64,000 bases of DNA from Gordonia aichiensis NBRC 108223 (GCF_000332975.1 NZ_BANR01000004.1:124001-188000), one strand, 5' to 3'. Shown: positions 1 to 9,012, counted from the stretch's first letter. Notes: a model not told the origin generated them from the sequence alone. Numbers and translations are program-made.

Positions 1-183
1 GCGGCCGTGCGTGTCGTCGTCGGTGTCAGTCGCACGGCGGGCGGAGAGCGCGGGATAGTCGAATTCGGCCTGGTCTCTCGTGATGCAGCAGGGTGGGTGA
101 CGATACGTCCGATTTGGCTGCGCGCCAGCGGATTCACCGAGTATCGAGCAGAGTTCGATGCTCTGGTCGCTGGCCGCGCATGA
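1..183 (+). CDS. TadA-type pilus assembly/secretion ATPase, C-terminal end (partial)
   Basis: The frame beginning at base 1 stays open for 60 codons and ends at TGA 181-183; the gene starts outside the window. The visible tail contains TAGGERGIVEFGLV, which resembles the end of the ATPase of actinobacterial tad clusters (Rv3659c type). TadA-family proteins are cytoplasmic hexameric ATPases that drive assembly of Flp-type pili or a related secretion machine. The stop overlaps the ATG of the next gene in an ATGA arrangement, which suggests translational coupling. The assignment rests on the tail motif plus the tadB-tadC-pilin-tadE order that follows, because the catalytic motifs lie outside the window. 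Confidence 0.75.
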   Translation, partial: AAVRVVVGVSRTAGGERGIVEFGLVSRDAAGWVTIRPIWLRASGFTEYRAEFDALVAGRA

Positions 184-1025
184 GTATCGTGTTCGCGGCG
201 CTCGCGATTGCGGTGCTGTGGTGGCCGCCGAGTTGGCCCGAGCACCGGGTGGCGGCGGTCGCTCAGCTCGATGACACGACACGGGCGAGTGTGTCGCCCA
301 CAATGGTCGGGCTGACCTGCGCACCGCCTGTCGCGCTGCTTGTCGGTGGAGTACCGGGTGCGGTTGCCGCTGCGATCGTGGTGACACTCGTCTGGTGGCT
401 TAGACGACGTAGACGACGGGCGGCCGACGACGAGGCACAGCGTGACGAGATGCTGACCGCGCTGGCACTGATGATCGCTGAACTCTCGGTGGGCGCACCG
501 CCTGCTCACGCGTGTGCTGTGGCGGCGCAGGAGATCTCGGGAGGAGGGGACACGCGGTCTGAGGTGGCCGAGGGACTGACCGTGTTGGCTTCGCGCGCCG
601 AACTCGGCGGGAGCGTGGGCGTCGATGAGACATCCGCGGGGCGGGATTCAACCGAGGAGTCACAGGCGGGCGGTTCGACTTCGGAAGCGCAGTCGTGGCG
701 GCGTATCGCGGTCGCGTGGCACACTGCGGAGACGTCGGGAGTTCCGATGGCCGAGCTCCTCGAGTCGCTGCGCGCCGACCTTGCCTCCCGACGTGCGTTC
801 ACCGAGCGGACGCGAGCCGGACTCGCAGGGCCACGCGCGACTGCCGTTGTCCTGGCGGGGCTTCCGCTGCTGGGGATCGGTCTGGGCCAGGCGACGGGCG
901 CACGTCCGGTGCAGGTACTCCTCGGTGGCGGTCTGGGTGGCATCCTGCTGGTCGTCGGTACCGCGTTGGTCGCCGCCGGCATGGTGTGGACCGAACGAAT
1001 CACCGACAGGGTGGTGCGAGGATGA
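180..1025 (+). CDS. TadB-like inner-membrane platform protein (type II secretion F family)
   Basis: This 281-residue protein is an integral membrane component of the tad pilus machine, where TadB and TadC form the platform on which the ATPase acts. A hydrophobic N-terminus (FAALAIAVLWW), a second segment near residues 45-75 followed by a basic stretch (LRRRRRR), and two hydrophobic segments in the last 60 residues give the usual GspF/TadB layout. A longer reading from GTG 93 is possible. I chose ATG 180 because it overlaps the tadA stop as ATGA and starts directly at the first membrane segment. The stop overlaps the ATG of tadC by 4 bp. Confidence 0.8.
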   Translation: MSIVFAALAIAVLWWPPSWPEHRVAAVAQLDDTTRASVSPTMVGLTCAPPVALLVGGVPGAVAAAIVVTLVWWLRRRRRRAADDEAQRDEMLTALALMIAELSVGAPPAHACAVAAQEISGGGDTRSEVAEGLTVLASRAELGGSVGVDETSAGRDSTEESQAGGSTSEAQSWRRIAVAWHTAETSGVPMAELLESLRADLASRRAFTERTRAGLAGPRATAVVLAGLPLLGIGLGQATGARPVQVLLGGGLGGILLVVGTALVAAGMVWTERITDRVVRG

Positions 1026-1630
1026 CGATCCCGCTGGTGCTGCTCGCCGTCGCGGTGTGGATACTGCCGCCGCGACGGTGGTTGCTGTACCGGGTCGTCG
1101 AACCGCCGAGTCGTCCTCGCGGCGAGCCGAGGTGGCTCGGAAAGCGCCGAGACGTCGATGATCCTTTTGCCGTTGCCGCAGCGCTGGATCTGTTCGCGGT
1201 GTGTTTGCGTGCAGGGCTCACCATCCCCGCTGCTGCGCTCGCTGTGGCGCACACAGCACCCGCGGTCTTGGCGGAGCCGTTGACCGCCACGGCGGAGTTG
1301 CTCGAACTCGGTGCCGAACCCGAACGTGCATGGTCGACACCGCAGCGTGTGCGGACCCCGAACCGGAAAGGCTCTGAGACAGATCATTTCGAGCAGTTGT
1401 CGATGCTCGCGCGGCGGTCGGCTCGCGCGGGATCGGCGCTGTCGGTGCAGGTGGCCGAACTCGCCACCGAGACACGACGTCGCGCGCACGACGACGCACA
1501 TGCTCGCGCCGAACGGGCAGGGGTCTTGGTGAGCGGCCCGTTGGGCCTGTGCTTCCTGCCCGCTTTCGTCTGTCTCGGGATCGTTCCGGTTGTGATAGGT
1601 CTCGCGGGCGTCACACTCTCGGGACTCTGA
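1022..1630 (+). CDS. TadC-like inner-membrane platform protein (type II secretion F family)
   Basis: This 202-residue protein is the second platform subunit of the tad machine. It has an N-terminal hydrophobic segment (IPLVLLAVAVWILP), a central soluble helical region with the typical ALDLFAVCLRAGLTIPAAALAV stretch (residues about 50-70), and a C-terminal membrane hairpin (GPLGLCFLPAFVCLGIVPVVIG). ATG 1022 overlaps the tadB stop as ATGA. It is short for the family but complete in layout. The next gene begins 81 bp later with its own ribosome binding site. Confidence 0.78.
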   Translation: MTIPLVLLAVAVWILPPRRWLLYRVVEPPSRPRGEPRWLGKRRDVDDPFAVAAALDLFAVCLRAGLTIPAAALAVAHTAPAVLAEPLTATAELLELGAEPERAWSTPQRVRTPNRKGSETDHFEQLSMLARRSARAGSALSVQVAELATETRRRAHDDAHARAERAGVLVSGPLGLCFLPAFVCLGIVPVVIGLAGVTLSGL

Positions 1631-1711
1631 GAACCCGATGGATCTTTGCGCACGAGTTGAACGTCAAAGCAGTGCAGCACCAATGAAAGTCACACAACTG
1701 AAAGGATCATC

Positions 1712-1945
1712 ATGAAGGCAATTCGAGTCACCCGCGGTCGTGTCCAACGAATCACTGTGCGTACCAACGCAACCCTGGCGAGACTGATCGCCGACGACGA
1801 AGGAATGAGCACGGCCGAGTATGCCATCGGCACGATTGCTGCGGCCGCGTTCGGTGCGATCCTGTACACGGTCGTCAGTGGTGACAACATCGTCAGTGCG
1901 CTGACCGGGATCATCACCAAGGCGCTGAACACGTCGGTGGGTTGA
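1712..1945 (+). CDS. DUF4244 Flp-pilin-like small protein
   Basis: This 77-residue pilin-like protein is a likely structural subunit of the tad pilus. Residues 29-40 read DDEGMSTAEYAI. A prepilin peptidase would cut after the Gly, leaving Met at +1 and Glu at +5, followed by a 20-residue hydrophobic segment (TIAAAAFGAILYTVV). This matches the actinobacterial DUF4244 family (Rv3656c type). The basic leader of about 30 residues is long for a pilin. GAAAGGATCATC before ATG 1712 is a good ribosome binding site, so this abundant subunit may be translated independently of tadC. Confidence 0.82.
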   Translation: MKAIRVTRGRVQRITVRTNATLARLIADDEGMSTAEYAIGTIAAAAFGAILYTVVSGDNIVSALTGIITKALNTSVG

Positions 1946-1946
1946 C

Positions 1947-2324
1947 ATGCGGCTGCGACGGATGGTCGACGACGAGTCGGGGATGGTGACCATCGAGGGG
2001 GCCTACGCCATCTCGGCTGTGGTGATCGTGGTGATTCTTGCTGTCGGTGTGATCACAGCGGTCACGACGCAGATCCGGTGCACTGATGCTGCTCGTGAGG
2101 TGGCTCGGTTGGCGGCTGCCGGTGACGATCACGCACGTGCTGCCGGTGAGCAGATCGTGCCGGGCGCTCAGATCGCCGTTGCGGCCCGGGGTGACCGGGT
2201 CGTCGTCGACGTTCGTCGGGGTGCGCCGATGGTGCCGGGCCTGATGTTGTCGGCGCGGGCCGTTGCGGCTGCAGAACCTGACGGCGCCGATCAGGTGGTC
2301 ATGGCGCCGGGGGTGTCGCGGTGA
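1947..2324 (+). CDS. TadE-like minor pseudopilin
   Basis: This 125-residue protein is a TadE-family pseudopilin. Residues 9-20 read DESGMVTIEGAY, again a prepilin peptidase site with Glu at +5, followed by a hydrophobic helix (ISAVVIVVILAVGVITAV) and a small C-terminal globular domain that would lie outside the membrane. Minor pilins of this type prime or tip the pilus. The ATG lies one base after the pilin stop, so the two genes are co-translated. It corresponds in position to Rv3655c. Confidence 0.8.
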   Translation: MRLRRMVDDESGMVTIEGAYAISAVVIVVILAVGVITAVTTQIRCTDAAREVARLAAAGDDHARAAGEQIVPGAQIAVAARGDRVVVDVRRGAPMVPGLMLSARAVAAAEPDGADQVVMAPGVSR

Positions 2325-2433
2325 GCGGGGTGTGGGTGTGAGGGGGCGCCCGACGTGCTGGTGGGGTCGGGTGTCGGCGTCGGCGGATGTTGAACTCCGA
2401 CAGACGCGTTGGGCTCTCGCGACTCGTAGGTCC

Positions 2434-2814
2434 GTGACGAGTGCGGGGCGTGGCTTGCTCCGCGACGAGGACGGCTATGCGACGGTGGCCGCGGCCGGGG
2501 CGATCGCGGGTGTTGCGGCGCTGCTCGTGTTGGTGATCTATGTCGGTGCCGCGACGTTGGCGCGTCATCGGGCACAGTCGGCTGCCGATCTGGCTGCGTT
2601 GGCAGCGGCAGCCGATCACGTTGCGGCGCGGTCTGATCCGTGTGACACGGCCAGATCTCTGGTCGGTGAGCAACGGCCGCGTGCCGAGGTATTCGAGTGC
2701 AGGATCGTCGGTGACGATGTGGTGGTCGGTGCGCGGGTCTCTGTCTCGTTGGGGGTGCTGGGGGTGCGCGGGGCATCTGCGCGAGCACGGGCGGGCCCGG
2801 TCGGTGATGGCTGA
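2434..2814 (+). CDS. Rv3654c-like TadE-related protein
   Basis: The predicted product is about 126 residues: a short basic leader, DEDGYATVAAAGAIAGV, a hydrophobic helix, then RHRAQSAADLAALAAAADH. This last motif is shared by the small proteins that close actinobacterial tad clusters. Position +5 after the Gly is Ala instead of the usual Glu, so processing by the prepilin peptidase may differ from that of the two preceding genes. The start is uncertain. GTG 2434 gives a leader of normal length; GTG 2338 in the same frame would add 32 residues and lie 14 bp after the tadE stop. Confidence 0.65.
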   Translation: MTSAGRGLLRDEDGYATVAAAGAIAGVAALLVLVIYVGAATLARHRAQSAADLAALAAAADHVAARSDPCDTARSLVGEQRPRAEVFECRIVGDDVVVGARVSVSLGVLGVRGASARARAGPVGDG

Positions 2815-2923
2815 GCGCGACAAAGCGGATCACCGAGCAGCGACCGGTGCATCCTTGACGAGGGTGCCGTGCTAAGCCGCGCCGCGGTTGGTGATGGTCA
2901 CGCAGCCGGGTGGAGGAGTGATC

Positions 2924-3457
2924 TCAGAGAGCGTCGTCGCCGATGTGTATGCGCTTGGGGTACACCCGTGTCGAGTCCATCGGTGCAAACCAGACCTGGG
3001 AGAACGAGACCTCGGCGTCGCCGCGGTAGGCGAGTCGGAGTCGGCTGCCCCTGGTGGTGGGGATACGTGGTGCGACGGCGTTGACGAAGGGGGCCCAGTG
3101 CACCACTTCGCTCTCGGTGAGGAATGCGCCTGCGGCGGCGTGTACCTCACCGCTATCGGTGTCGGCGGCGAGATAGACCTCGCCGAGTGCCGTCGCGATG
3201 CGGGGTCCGACCATGGCACTCTGGAGGTACCACTGCGCGGCGTCGACGACGTCGGGGTCAAGACGCGCGGTACACCAGGCGTAGTGGATGTCGAGTGCAT
3301 CGAGGGCCTGCGCCTCGGAGAAGAACACGTCCGGCTCTCCGATGGAGGCGGGCAGGGTGTCTGTCGATTCCGTCGGACGGGCCAGAAGAAAGAACGCTGG
3401 ACGCGCACGCGTGATGAGTGGCGATGGCGTCATGCGGTCGGGGGTCCCCTCATGCAT
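2924..3457 (-). CDS. Conserved-looking protein of unknown function
   Basis: This 177-residue product has no signal peptide, no membrane segment and no motif I recognise. It has a balanced, globular composition (FFSEAQALDALDIHYAWCTARLDPDVVDAAQWYL), rich in aromatic and acidic residues, which separates it from the Arg/Ser/Pro-rich translations of antisense frames here. Its end faces the tad operon, so it is not part of it. ATG 3457 is followed by HEGTPDRMTPS; an internal ATG at residue 9 is an alternative. No function is proposed. Confidence 0.55.
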   Translation of the reverse strand: MHEGTPDRMTPSPLITRARPAFFLLARPTESTDTLPASIGEPDVFFSEAQALDALDIHYAWCTARLDPDVVDAAQWYLQSAMVGPRIATALGEVYLAADTDSGEVHAAAGAFLTESEVVHWAPFVNAVAPRIPTTRGSRLRLAYRGDAEVSFSQVWFAPMDSTRVYPKRIHIGDDAL

Positions 3458-3772
3458 CGTTCCAGTATCCCTGAGAACAGCCTGTGACAGGCGGTAGTGC
3501 CCGGATTCGGTCGATCAAGTGCGCCCGGGCATGACCCATCGACAGCCGGACACCATGGTCTTCCGGTCTCGAGCTGGCGAAATGCGCTGGTCACCGGGTC
3601 ATGGACGAGGTATCGGCCGACAACGGGCAATCGCCACATCGTCGGCCAGACACGGGAGGCGAGTGACGGGTGGCGGCTGACGTCCGCTTTGTCCGCGATA
3701 AGCTGATCGTCAGCGGTCGGTCGCTCTGCGGGGAGTGCCTGTCCCGGTCCGCTCTCGTGCTTGGTGTGTTCA
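3458..3772. other. Intergenic stretch without a convincing gene
   Basis: Between the divergently read unknown gene and the LuxR-type gene, 360 bp carry only short frames with Arg/Ser-rich translations. I see no hairpin terminator and no clear promoter in this part. The last 45 bp contain the palindrome listed separately. Confidence 0.5.
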
Positions 3773-3793
3773 CCACGGACGTGACGTTCGTGG
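3773..3793. promoter_or_regulatory. Palindrome upstream of the first LuxR-type regulator
   Basis: CCACGGACGT, one G, then ACGTTCGTGG: 9 of 10 positions pair, and the centre is 35 bp before GTG 3818. A smaller palindrome GGTG-N4-CACC overlaps its left edge (3763-3774). Position and symmetry fit an operator for a dimeric regulator, possibly the LuxR-type protein itself. Autoregulation is inference. Confidence 0.4.
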
Positions 3794-3817
3794 CGCGTTG
3801 CCTATGGAGATGATCGG

Positions 3818-6646
3818 GTGTCGGCCGAATTCGTTGCGGAGCGACCTGGCGACGGTGGTGCGCCGCCTTCGGGGAGAGAGTCTCGCGGGGCACTGCTGGG
3901 CCGCGAACGCGAGCAATCCGAACTCACCGCACTGATCGACTCCGTCGTCGCGGGCGGTACCGCGGTCGGATTGGTGCGCGGCGAACCGGGCGTCGGCACG
4001 ACCGCTCTCGTGAGCGCTGCGGCAGACGTCGCGCGCAGACGCTCGGCGTCGGTTCTCTATGCACGGGCGGTCGCTGTCGAGCGGACCCTCCCCAACGCGC
4101 TGCTGCAGGTACTGTTGCTGCACCTCGTCGATGGACCGGCAGCTGTCTTCTCGCAGCCGGCCGCGACGCTGCGACTCGCATTGGGACTCGACGTCGGCCG
4201 AGCGCCGACCGTCGCCGATCTCGCCGCCGCCGTCATCGCACTGCTCGCCGACATATCAACGCACTCACCGGTTGTCATCGTCGTCGATGACCTGCATCAC
4301 GCAGACAAGAGTTCGGCGAAGGTTCTCGACGCGGTCGCGGCCGCACGTCTGCCACGCGTTGGTGTGCTGGCGACCGTTCGGACTTCCAGCCACTCTCGGA
4401 TCGACGCGACGACCGTCATCGACATCGCGCCACTCGACGACAATGCCGCAGCGGAGCTCGTGCGTCGATTCCACCCGGGAATGGCTGCCGACGTACATCA
4501 CCGCATTCTGGCTGCGGCGCAGGGTAATCCACTTGCGCTGCGTGCGCTTCCCGCAGAACTGCGCCACGAACAGATCGACGGATCGGCATCATTGCCGACG
4601 GTGCTCCCCATGTCTACCGTGCTGCGTGACAGGCTCTTTCCCGACCTTCCGGTAGTGCAGAACAAGACGCTGTGTGTCCTTCTGATGCATGCGCTTGCTC
4701 CAGAACTCAGCGTCGACGATCTCGCCTCGACGGTGGGTGCCCGCACGCTGTCGGACGTCCTCGCTCCCGCGGTGCGGGCGGGACTCGTCGCGGTAAGTGA
4801 CGTCGGCGACGAGGCGCGGCCCACGACCGAGCCGCGTATTCGCCTCACCCGTGCCCTCCTCGGGCCGGCACTGATGAGTCTGGCAACTGACGACCAACGT
4901 TCGGCCGTCTACCGGCTCCTCGCGCGGTCGGCGCGCGGCGTGGTCGATGACATATCGGACATATATAAGGCAACAACCACATTCGACGACGCGCTGGCGG
5001 AACGTCTGGAGCTCGCGGCGGAGGTGGAGCTATGCACCGGCCGGTGGCGATCAGGGCTGGCTCGTCTTCGACAGGCCGTCGAGGTGGGCGGCGACCGGCG
5101 GGAACGCCACCGCCGGCTGGCGCGTGCCACACAGGTGGCTGCACGCGTCGATCACCAGGCGGCTCAACAGATGTTCATCGCGATGCACACCGGCCGACAG
5201 CACTTCGAGGATTCGATCACCGATGCGCTCGCGGCGTCGGCCATCATCGTGACCAATGACGACGGCGACGTCGACACCGCCTATCAGATGTTGATGGATG
5301 CACTCGAGCGCTCCGCGCCGCGCGACTCCGATGACCCAGTGGTCGTCGAGGCCATCGAGTCGCTTCGTGAGTTGTCTTGGCTTGGTGGGCGCGCGGCGTT
5401 GTGGGAGGGATATCGCCGGATCGTCGATGCAGTGGCTCCGGGGGCATCGTCGGCGGTGGGGCTCTCGGCTGCAGTCTGGGACGGCCCGTCGACACTGTCG
5501 GCGGACCAGCGCGCGACGGTGGATTCGCTGATCGCCGATCTGTCGGTCGATCACTCTCCGTTGTGGATCGGCGAGGTCGCCGAGATGGCTGCGACTTTCG
5601 ACCGGATCGACGAATGCCGACCCGTGCTCGACGTGTTGATCGACGGCGTGAACGCCGGACACGACGTCGCGAGCAGGCCGTCGATTGCCGCGGTGTGGGC
5701 GATGCTGCTGCTGGCGCAGGATGCGTTCAACCGCGGCCGGTGGACAACCACTATGGAATTGGCCCAGCGGGCAAAGGAGATCTGCGGTGTCGACGGCCAT
5801 GATCATCTCGGGTGGCTCGCCGACTACCTGCTCGGCATGGTGGCCGCGGTTCGTGGCGAGGACGAGATGGTGGAGCACCTCGCAGCGCGCATGCGCGCCT
5901 GGGCGATTCCGCGACGGGCGTTCGTGCTCGTCCGCTTCGCCGAACATCTGTGGACGTTGCTTGCGGGCGGACACGGCGATGCAGGGGCGGCGTACATCCA
6001 CGCGACGGCGGTGAGCCCGATCGGTCAGCTCGGGCCCTACGTCTCCATGACAGGGACTCTCGCGCTGGATCTCGTGCGGTCGGCGATCAGGACAGGGCGT
6101 GACGAGGACGCGCGGGCGCATGTCGCAGCCATGCGGGACGCGGGACTCGACCGGGTCTCCTCGCGCCTGGCGATGATCACACTCGCGTGCCGGGCGCTCG
6201 TCAGCACCGACGACTCGGAGCGCTTGTTCGAGGCGGCCCTCGCGGTGCCGGGTGCGCGGCAGTGGGTTTTCGACTATGCGCGCATCCAGTACATCCGCGG
6301 CATGGAACTGCGTCGGGATCAGGAGCTCGTCGCGGCGAGAAGGCAGTTGCGCGAGGCGTTGTCGACTTTCGTGGAACTCGGTGCGTCGTCGTGGGCGTCG
6401 CGTGCGCAGGCCGAGCTCGACGCGACGGCGCCGACGCGACACGTGACGGCCGTGGATTCACAACTGACCGCCTACGAGCGGCGTATTGCGTCGATGGTGG
6501 CGTCAGGATTGACCAACAAGGCTGTCGCGGAGCGACTCGACATCTCGCATCGGACGGTCGGCAACCACCTGTACCGCATCTATGCCAAGTTGGGGGTGAC
6601 CTCGCGGGGCGAGCTTCGTGATGCGCTTGCGGCACCGATATCGTAG
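3818..6646 (+). CDS. Large LuxR-family (LAL-type) transcriptional regulator with AAA ATPase-like domain
   Basis: This 942-residue regulator has the LAL layout: an N-terminal nucleotide-binding domain, a long helical middle and a C-terminal LuxR helix-turn-helix. The P-loop at residues 55-62 reads GEPGVGTT, so the usual catalytic lysine is Thr. Walker B is VVIVVDDLHHAD. The C-terminus (LTAYERRIASMVASGLTNKA, then AERLDISHRTVGNHLYRIYAKLG) is a canonical LuxR DNA-binding motif. GTG 3818 follows TATGGAGA at a spacing of about 8 nt. The gene converges on a second LAL gene 26 bp away. Ligand and targets are unknown; the altered P-loop suggests ATP is bound weakly or not hydrolysed. Confidence 0.88.
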   Translation: MSAEFVAERPGDGGAPPSGRESRGALLGREREQSELTALIDSVVAGGTAVGLVRGEPGVGTTALVSAAADVARRRSASVLYARAVAVERTLPNALLQVLLLHLVDGPAAVFSQPAATLRLALGLDVGRAPTVADLAAAVIALLADISTHSPVVIVVDDLHHADKSSAKVLDAVAAARLPRVGVLATVRTSSHSRIDATTVIDIAPLDDNAAAELVRRFHPGMAADVHHRILAAAQGNPLALRALPAELRHEQIDGSASLPTVLPMSTVLRDRLFPDLPVVQNKTLCVLLMHALAPELSVDDLASTVGARTLSDVLAPAVRAGLVAVSDVGDEARPTTEPRIRLTRALLGPALMSLATDDQRSAVYRLLARSARGVVDDISDIYKATTTFDDALAERLELAAEVELCTGRWRSGLARLRQAVEVGGDRRERHRRLARATQVAARVDHQAAQQMFIAMHTGRQHFEDSITDALAASAIIVTNDDGDVDTAYQMLMDALERSAPRDSDDPVVVEAIESLRELSWLGGRAALWEGYRRIVDAVAPGASSAVGLSAAVWDGPSTLSADQRATVDSLIADLSVDHSPLWIGEVAEMAATFDRIDECRPVLDVLIDGVNAGHDVASRPSIAAVWAMLLLAQDAFNRGRWTTTMELAQRAKEICGVDGHDHLGWLADYLLGMVAAVRGEDEMVEHLAARMRAWAIPRRAFVLVRFAEHLWTLLAGGHGDAGAAYIHATAVSPIGQLGPYVSMTGTLALDLVRSAIRTGRDEDARAHVAAMRDAGLDRVSSRLAMITLACRALVSTDDSERLFEAALAVPGARQWVFDYARIQYIRGMELRRDQELVAARRQLREALSTFVELGASSWASRAQAELDATAPTRHVTAVDSQLTAYERRIASMVASGLTNKAVAERLDISHRTVGNHLYRIYAKLGVTSRGELRDALAAPIS

Positions 6647-6671
6647 TCGCCCCGCAGTTCTGGTCTGATGG

Positions 6672-8996
6672 TCACGCGAAGAGTGCGCTATCGCGCAGCG
6701 CTGTCCGGGACCTGACGCCGACGGTGCGATAGACGTGCGAGAGGTGACTGCCCACCGTGCTCGGCGCTATGCCCAGTCGGGATGCGATGGCGCGGTTGGA
6801 CATGCCCGATACGGCCATCTCGGCAATGCGCTGCGCCGTCGCCGAGATCTGCGGAGTCCTGCGCGTCGACGTCATCGCGCGAAGTGTTTCGCCGAGTAGT
6901 CGTAGTTCGCCGGAGGTTCGTGCAGACCAGTGGTCGGCGCCGAGGACGGTGAACGTGGAGAGGGCTTGATAGAGTTCTTCTCTCGCGACCCGGGTGGCAC
7001 CGTCCATGCGCAATCGGCGACCGTGGTGCAGCCGGACTCGCGCGAGATCGAAGGGCCATCGGTCGGCACCCGGTGTGTGGATCGCGGCGCGATAGGCGTC
7101 GACGTCATCGGTGACAATCGCGTATGCGCAGGTGCGGAGAAACGCGAGCCGGAGGTCGGGGCCGAGACCGACAGTGCGCAGAGCGTCGGCCACTGCCCTA
7201 CGCGCCGAGGGTGATTCGCATTCGGAGGCTGCCTCGGCAAGGTCGATGACGGCACGATCGCTACGTGTGATGACGGCGGCCGGACCGTCCGTGGAGGCGC
7301 GGAAGATGCGGAGTGCACTGCGTGGGTTTCCCGCGCCGAGGGCGGCGACCGCCTCGAGGTGAGTGCGGTGACGCGTCACACCGACACCGTTGGCCATCCA
7401 GTCGGGTGCGGTGATGGTGGACGTCACCCTCGAATCGAGTTCTCCGCGATAGGCCGACAACAGTTTTCGGGCTCGGAGCAGGTAGGCACGTGCATAGAGC
7501 TGAAGCCCGGACTTCTGACAGAGGGCGATCCCGCCGTCGAGGAGCTGCTGCGCCTCATCCCACCGGCCCGCGCCGAGATAGTGAGAACCGAGCATCCATG
7601 CCGCGCACACCGACGAGGTGACCGATGAGCGTGGGTCGGACCACACGCGGTGCAGTGCGGCGCGCCACCAATAGCTGCTGCTGCGTGACGTGGCCACGAA
7701 GGCGCTGCGCACCACGTCGGCGGCGTCGGCGGTGTGCTGGAGTGTGTCGATCAACCGGTCGAGCCGGGGGTCGAGATGTTCATGAGACGCGCGATCGGGT
7801 GACAACGTCTGTGCTGCAATGAGTGCCCACTCCGGTGCTGTCTCCGCGTGCTGCGCCACCAGGGACGTGAACTCCGACCAGAGTTCCGGCCGGTCGTCGA
7901 GGTGGCACAGCTGATAGTGCGACCAGAGCGCGTCGTCGAGAATGCGATCCCCGTGTACCGATGGCTGCGCACGGATAGCTCGCGTGAACGTCCGCTGAGC
8001 CTCGCGGATCGACTCCGGTGCCTTCGACGACAGGTACGAGCGCGCGACAACGGCTTCGAGTGAGTGCGTTGCGCTGGCATCCACGCGTAGCGCATCGTCG
8101 AGAAGTCGGCTGGCGGTGGGGATGTCGGCGCTCACAGCGGATACCAGTGCCGACGCCGCAGCGAGTCGGCGAGCTCTGGCGCTCCGGTCGGCGGTGTGGG
8201 TGGCGCTGAGTCGGAACGTGTGTGCAGCGGAGTGTGAGTCGCCGTATCGGAGTGCCTGCGCCGCCGAGCGTTGCAGCAGATCTGCGACGTCGTGGTCGAA
8301 CTCCGACCCTGCGTCGTCGGTGCCGGGGAGGCGGGGCGCCATCGATGCGACGGCGAGGTATCCGGCGCGCACCAACGCGCGGGGACGGCCATCGCCACGA
8401 AGCACGATATCTCGACGCTCGGAGTCGTCGAGGTTCGGAAAGCGCTGACGCAGAAGACGATCAGCCGCTGACGCATCGAGGGGAGATACCAGGAGTGCGA
8501 CGTCGACCGCATGCCTGGGCAGACCTGCGATGCCCGGCACACAGGTGGTGATGAGCTTGACCCTGGTGCCGGCGAGACGTCGGCTCACGTACGAGAGCGT
8601 GTGTGCGGCATGGGCGTCGAGCTGGTCGGCATCATCGAGCCCGATCAGTAGGGGACCCGATCGTGGCCGTCGCGCCAGGTTGAGCAGGGTACGGCGCAGG
8701 TCGGCGTAATCTCCGTCGACGGCCGGCTCGCTGGACGGCTCATATGTGGCGGATTCGGTCGATTCGCCGAGTTCAGCGGCCAAGGCGGCGAGAACACCTG
8801 CGGAGCCGTCGCGCACGTTCAGCCGCACGACGCGGTAGCCGGCTGTGCGCGCCATGGCCTCGGCTGCCGCGAGAAGGGCGGTGCGTCCGGTTCCGGGATC
8901 GCCTACGAGTGCTGCGGAGTGGTTGTCGGGCGACCCGAGGAACGCGTCGAGCGAGTCCACGAGGTGCGCGCGAGCTATGAGTCCGGGTGACTCCAC
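6672..8996 (-). CDS. Second LuxR-family (LAL-type) regulator, convergent with the first
   Basis: This 774-residue protein has the same layout as its neighbour but is only distantly related in sequence. The P-loop at residues 32-39 is GDPGTGRT, with Arg in place of the lysine. Walker B is PLLIGLDDADQLD. The C-terminus (ATAQRIAEMAVSGMSNRAIA, then SRLGIAPSTVGSHLSHVYRTVGV) is a LuxR helix-turn-helix. GTG 8996 follows GGGGAGG at a spacing of 5-6 nt. Two adjacent LAL genes with different substitutions of the same catalytic residue may sense a ligand without ATP hydrolysis. Targets are unknown; the GjpA-like genes upstream are candidates by position only. Confidence 0.87.
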   Translation of the reverse strand: MESPGLIARAHLVDSLDAFLGSPDNHSAALVGDPGTGRTALLAAAEAMARTAGYRVVRLNVRDGSAGVLAALAAELGESTESATYEPSSEPAVDGDYADLRRTLLNLARRPRSGPLLIGLDDADQLDAHAAHTLSYVSRRLAGTRVKLITTCVPGIAGLPRHAVDVALLVSPLDASAADRLLRQRFPNLDDSERRDIVLRGDGRPRALVRAGYLAVASMAPRLPGTDDAGSEFDHDVADLLQRSAAQALRYGDSHSAAHTFRLSATHTADRSARARRLAAASALVSAVSADIPTASRLLDDALRVDASATHSLEAVVARSYLSSKAPESIREAQRTFTRAIRAQPSVHGDRILDDALWSHYQLCHLDDRPELWSEFTSLVAQHAETAPEWALIAAQTLSPDRASHEHLDPRLDRLIDTLQHTADAADVVRSAFVATSRSSSYWWRAALHRVWSDPRSSVTSSVCAAWMLGSHYLGAGRWDEAQQLLDGGIALCQKSGLQLYARAYLLRARKLLSAYRGELDSRVTSTITAPDWMANGVGVTRHRTHLEAVAALGAGNPRSALRIFRASTDGPAAVITRSDRAVIDLAEAASECESPSARRAVADALRTVGLGPDLRLAFLRTCAYAIVTDDVDAYRAAIHTPGADRWPFDLARVRLHHGRRLRMDGATRVAREELYQALSTFTVLGADHWSARTSGELRLLGETLRAMTSTRRTPQISATAQRIAEMAVSGMSNRAIASRLGIAPSTVGSHLSHVYRTVGVRSRTALRDSALFA

Positions 8997-9012
8997 CGCT
9001 ACCTCCCCGTAT

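Noticed and set aside
506..1501. Long open frame antisense to tadB and tadC
   Set aside because: The translation is Arg/Pro/His-rich with no domain pattern, while the opposite strand encodes recognisable tad proteins. It is a by-product of high GC at third codon positions.
5051..6442. 463-codon frame antisense to the first LAL gene
   Set aside because: Arg/His/Gln-rich translation without motifs, fully inside a gene with clear LuxR and ATPase motifs.
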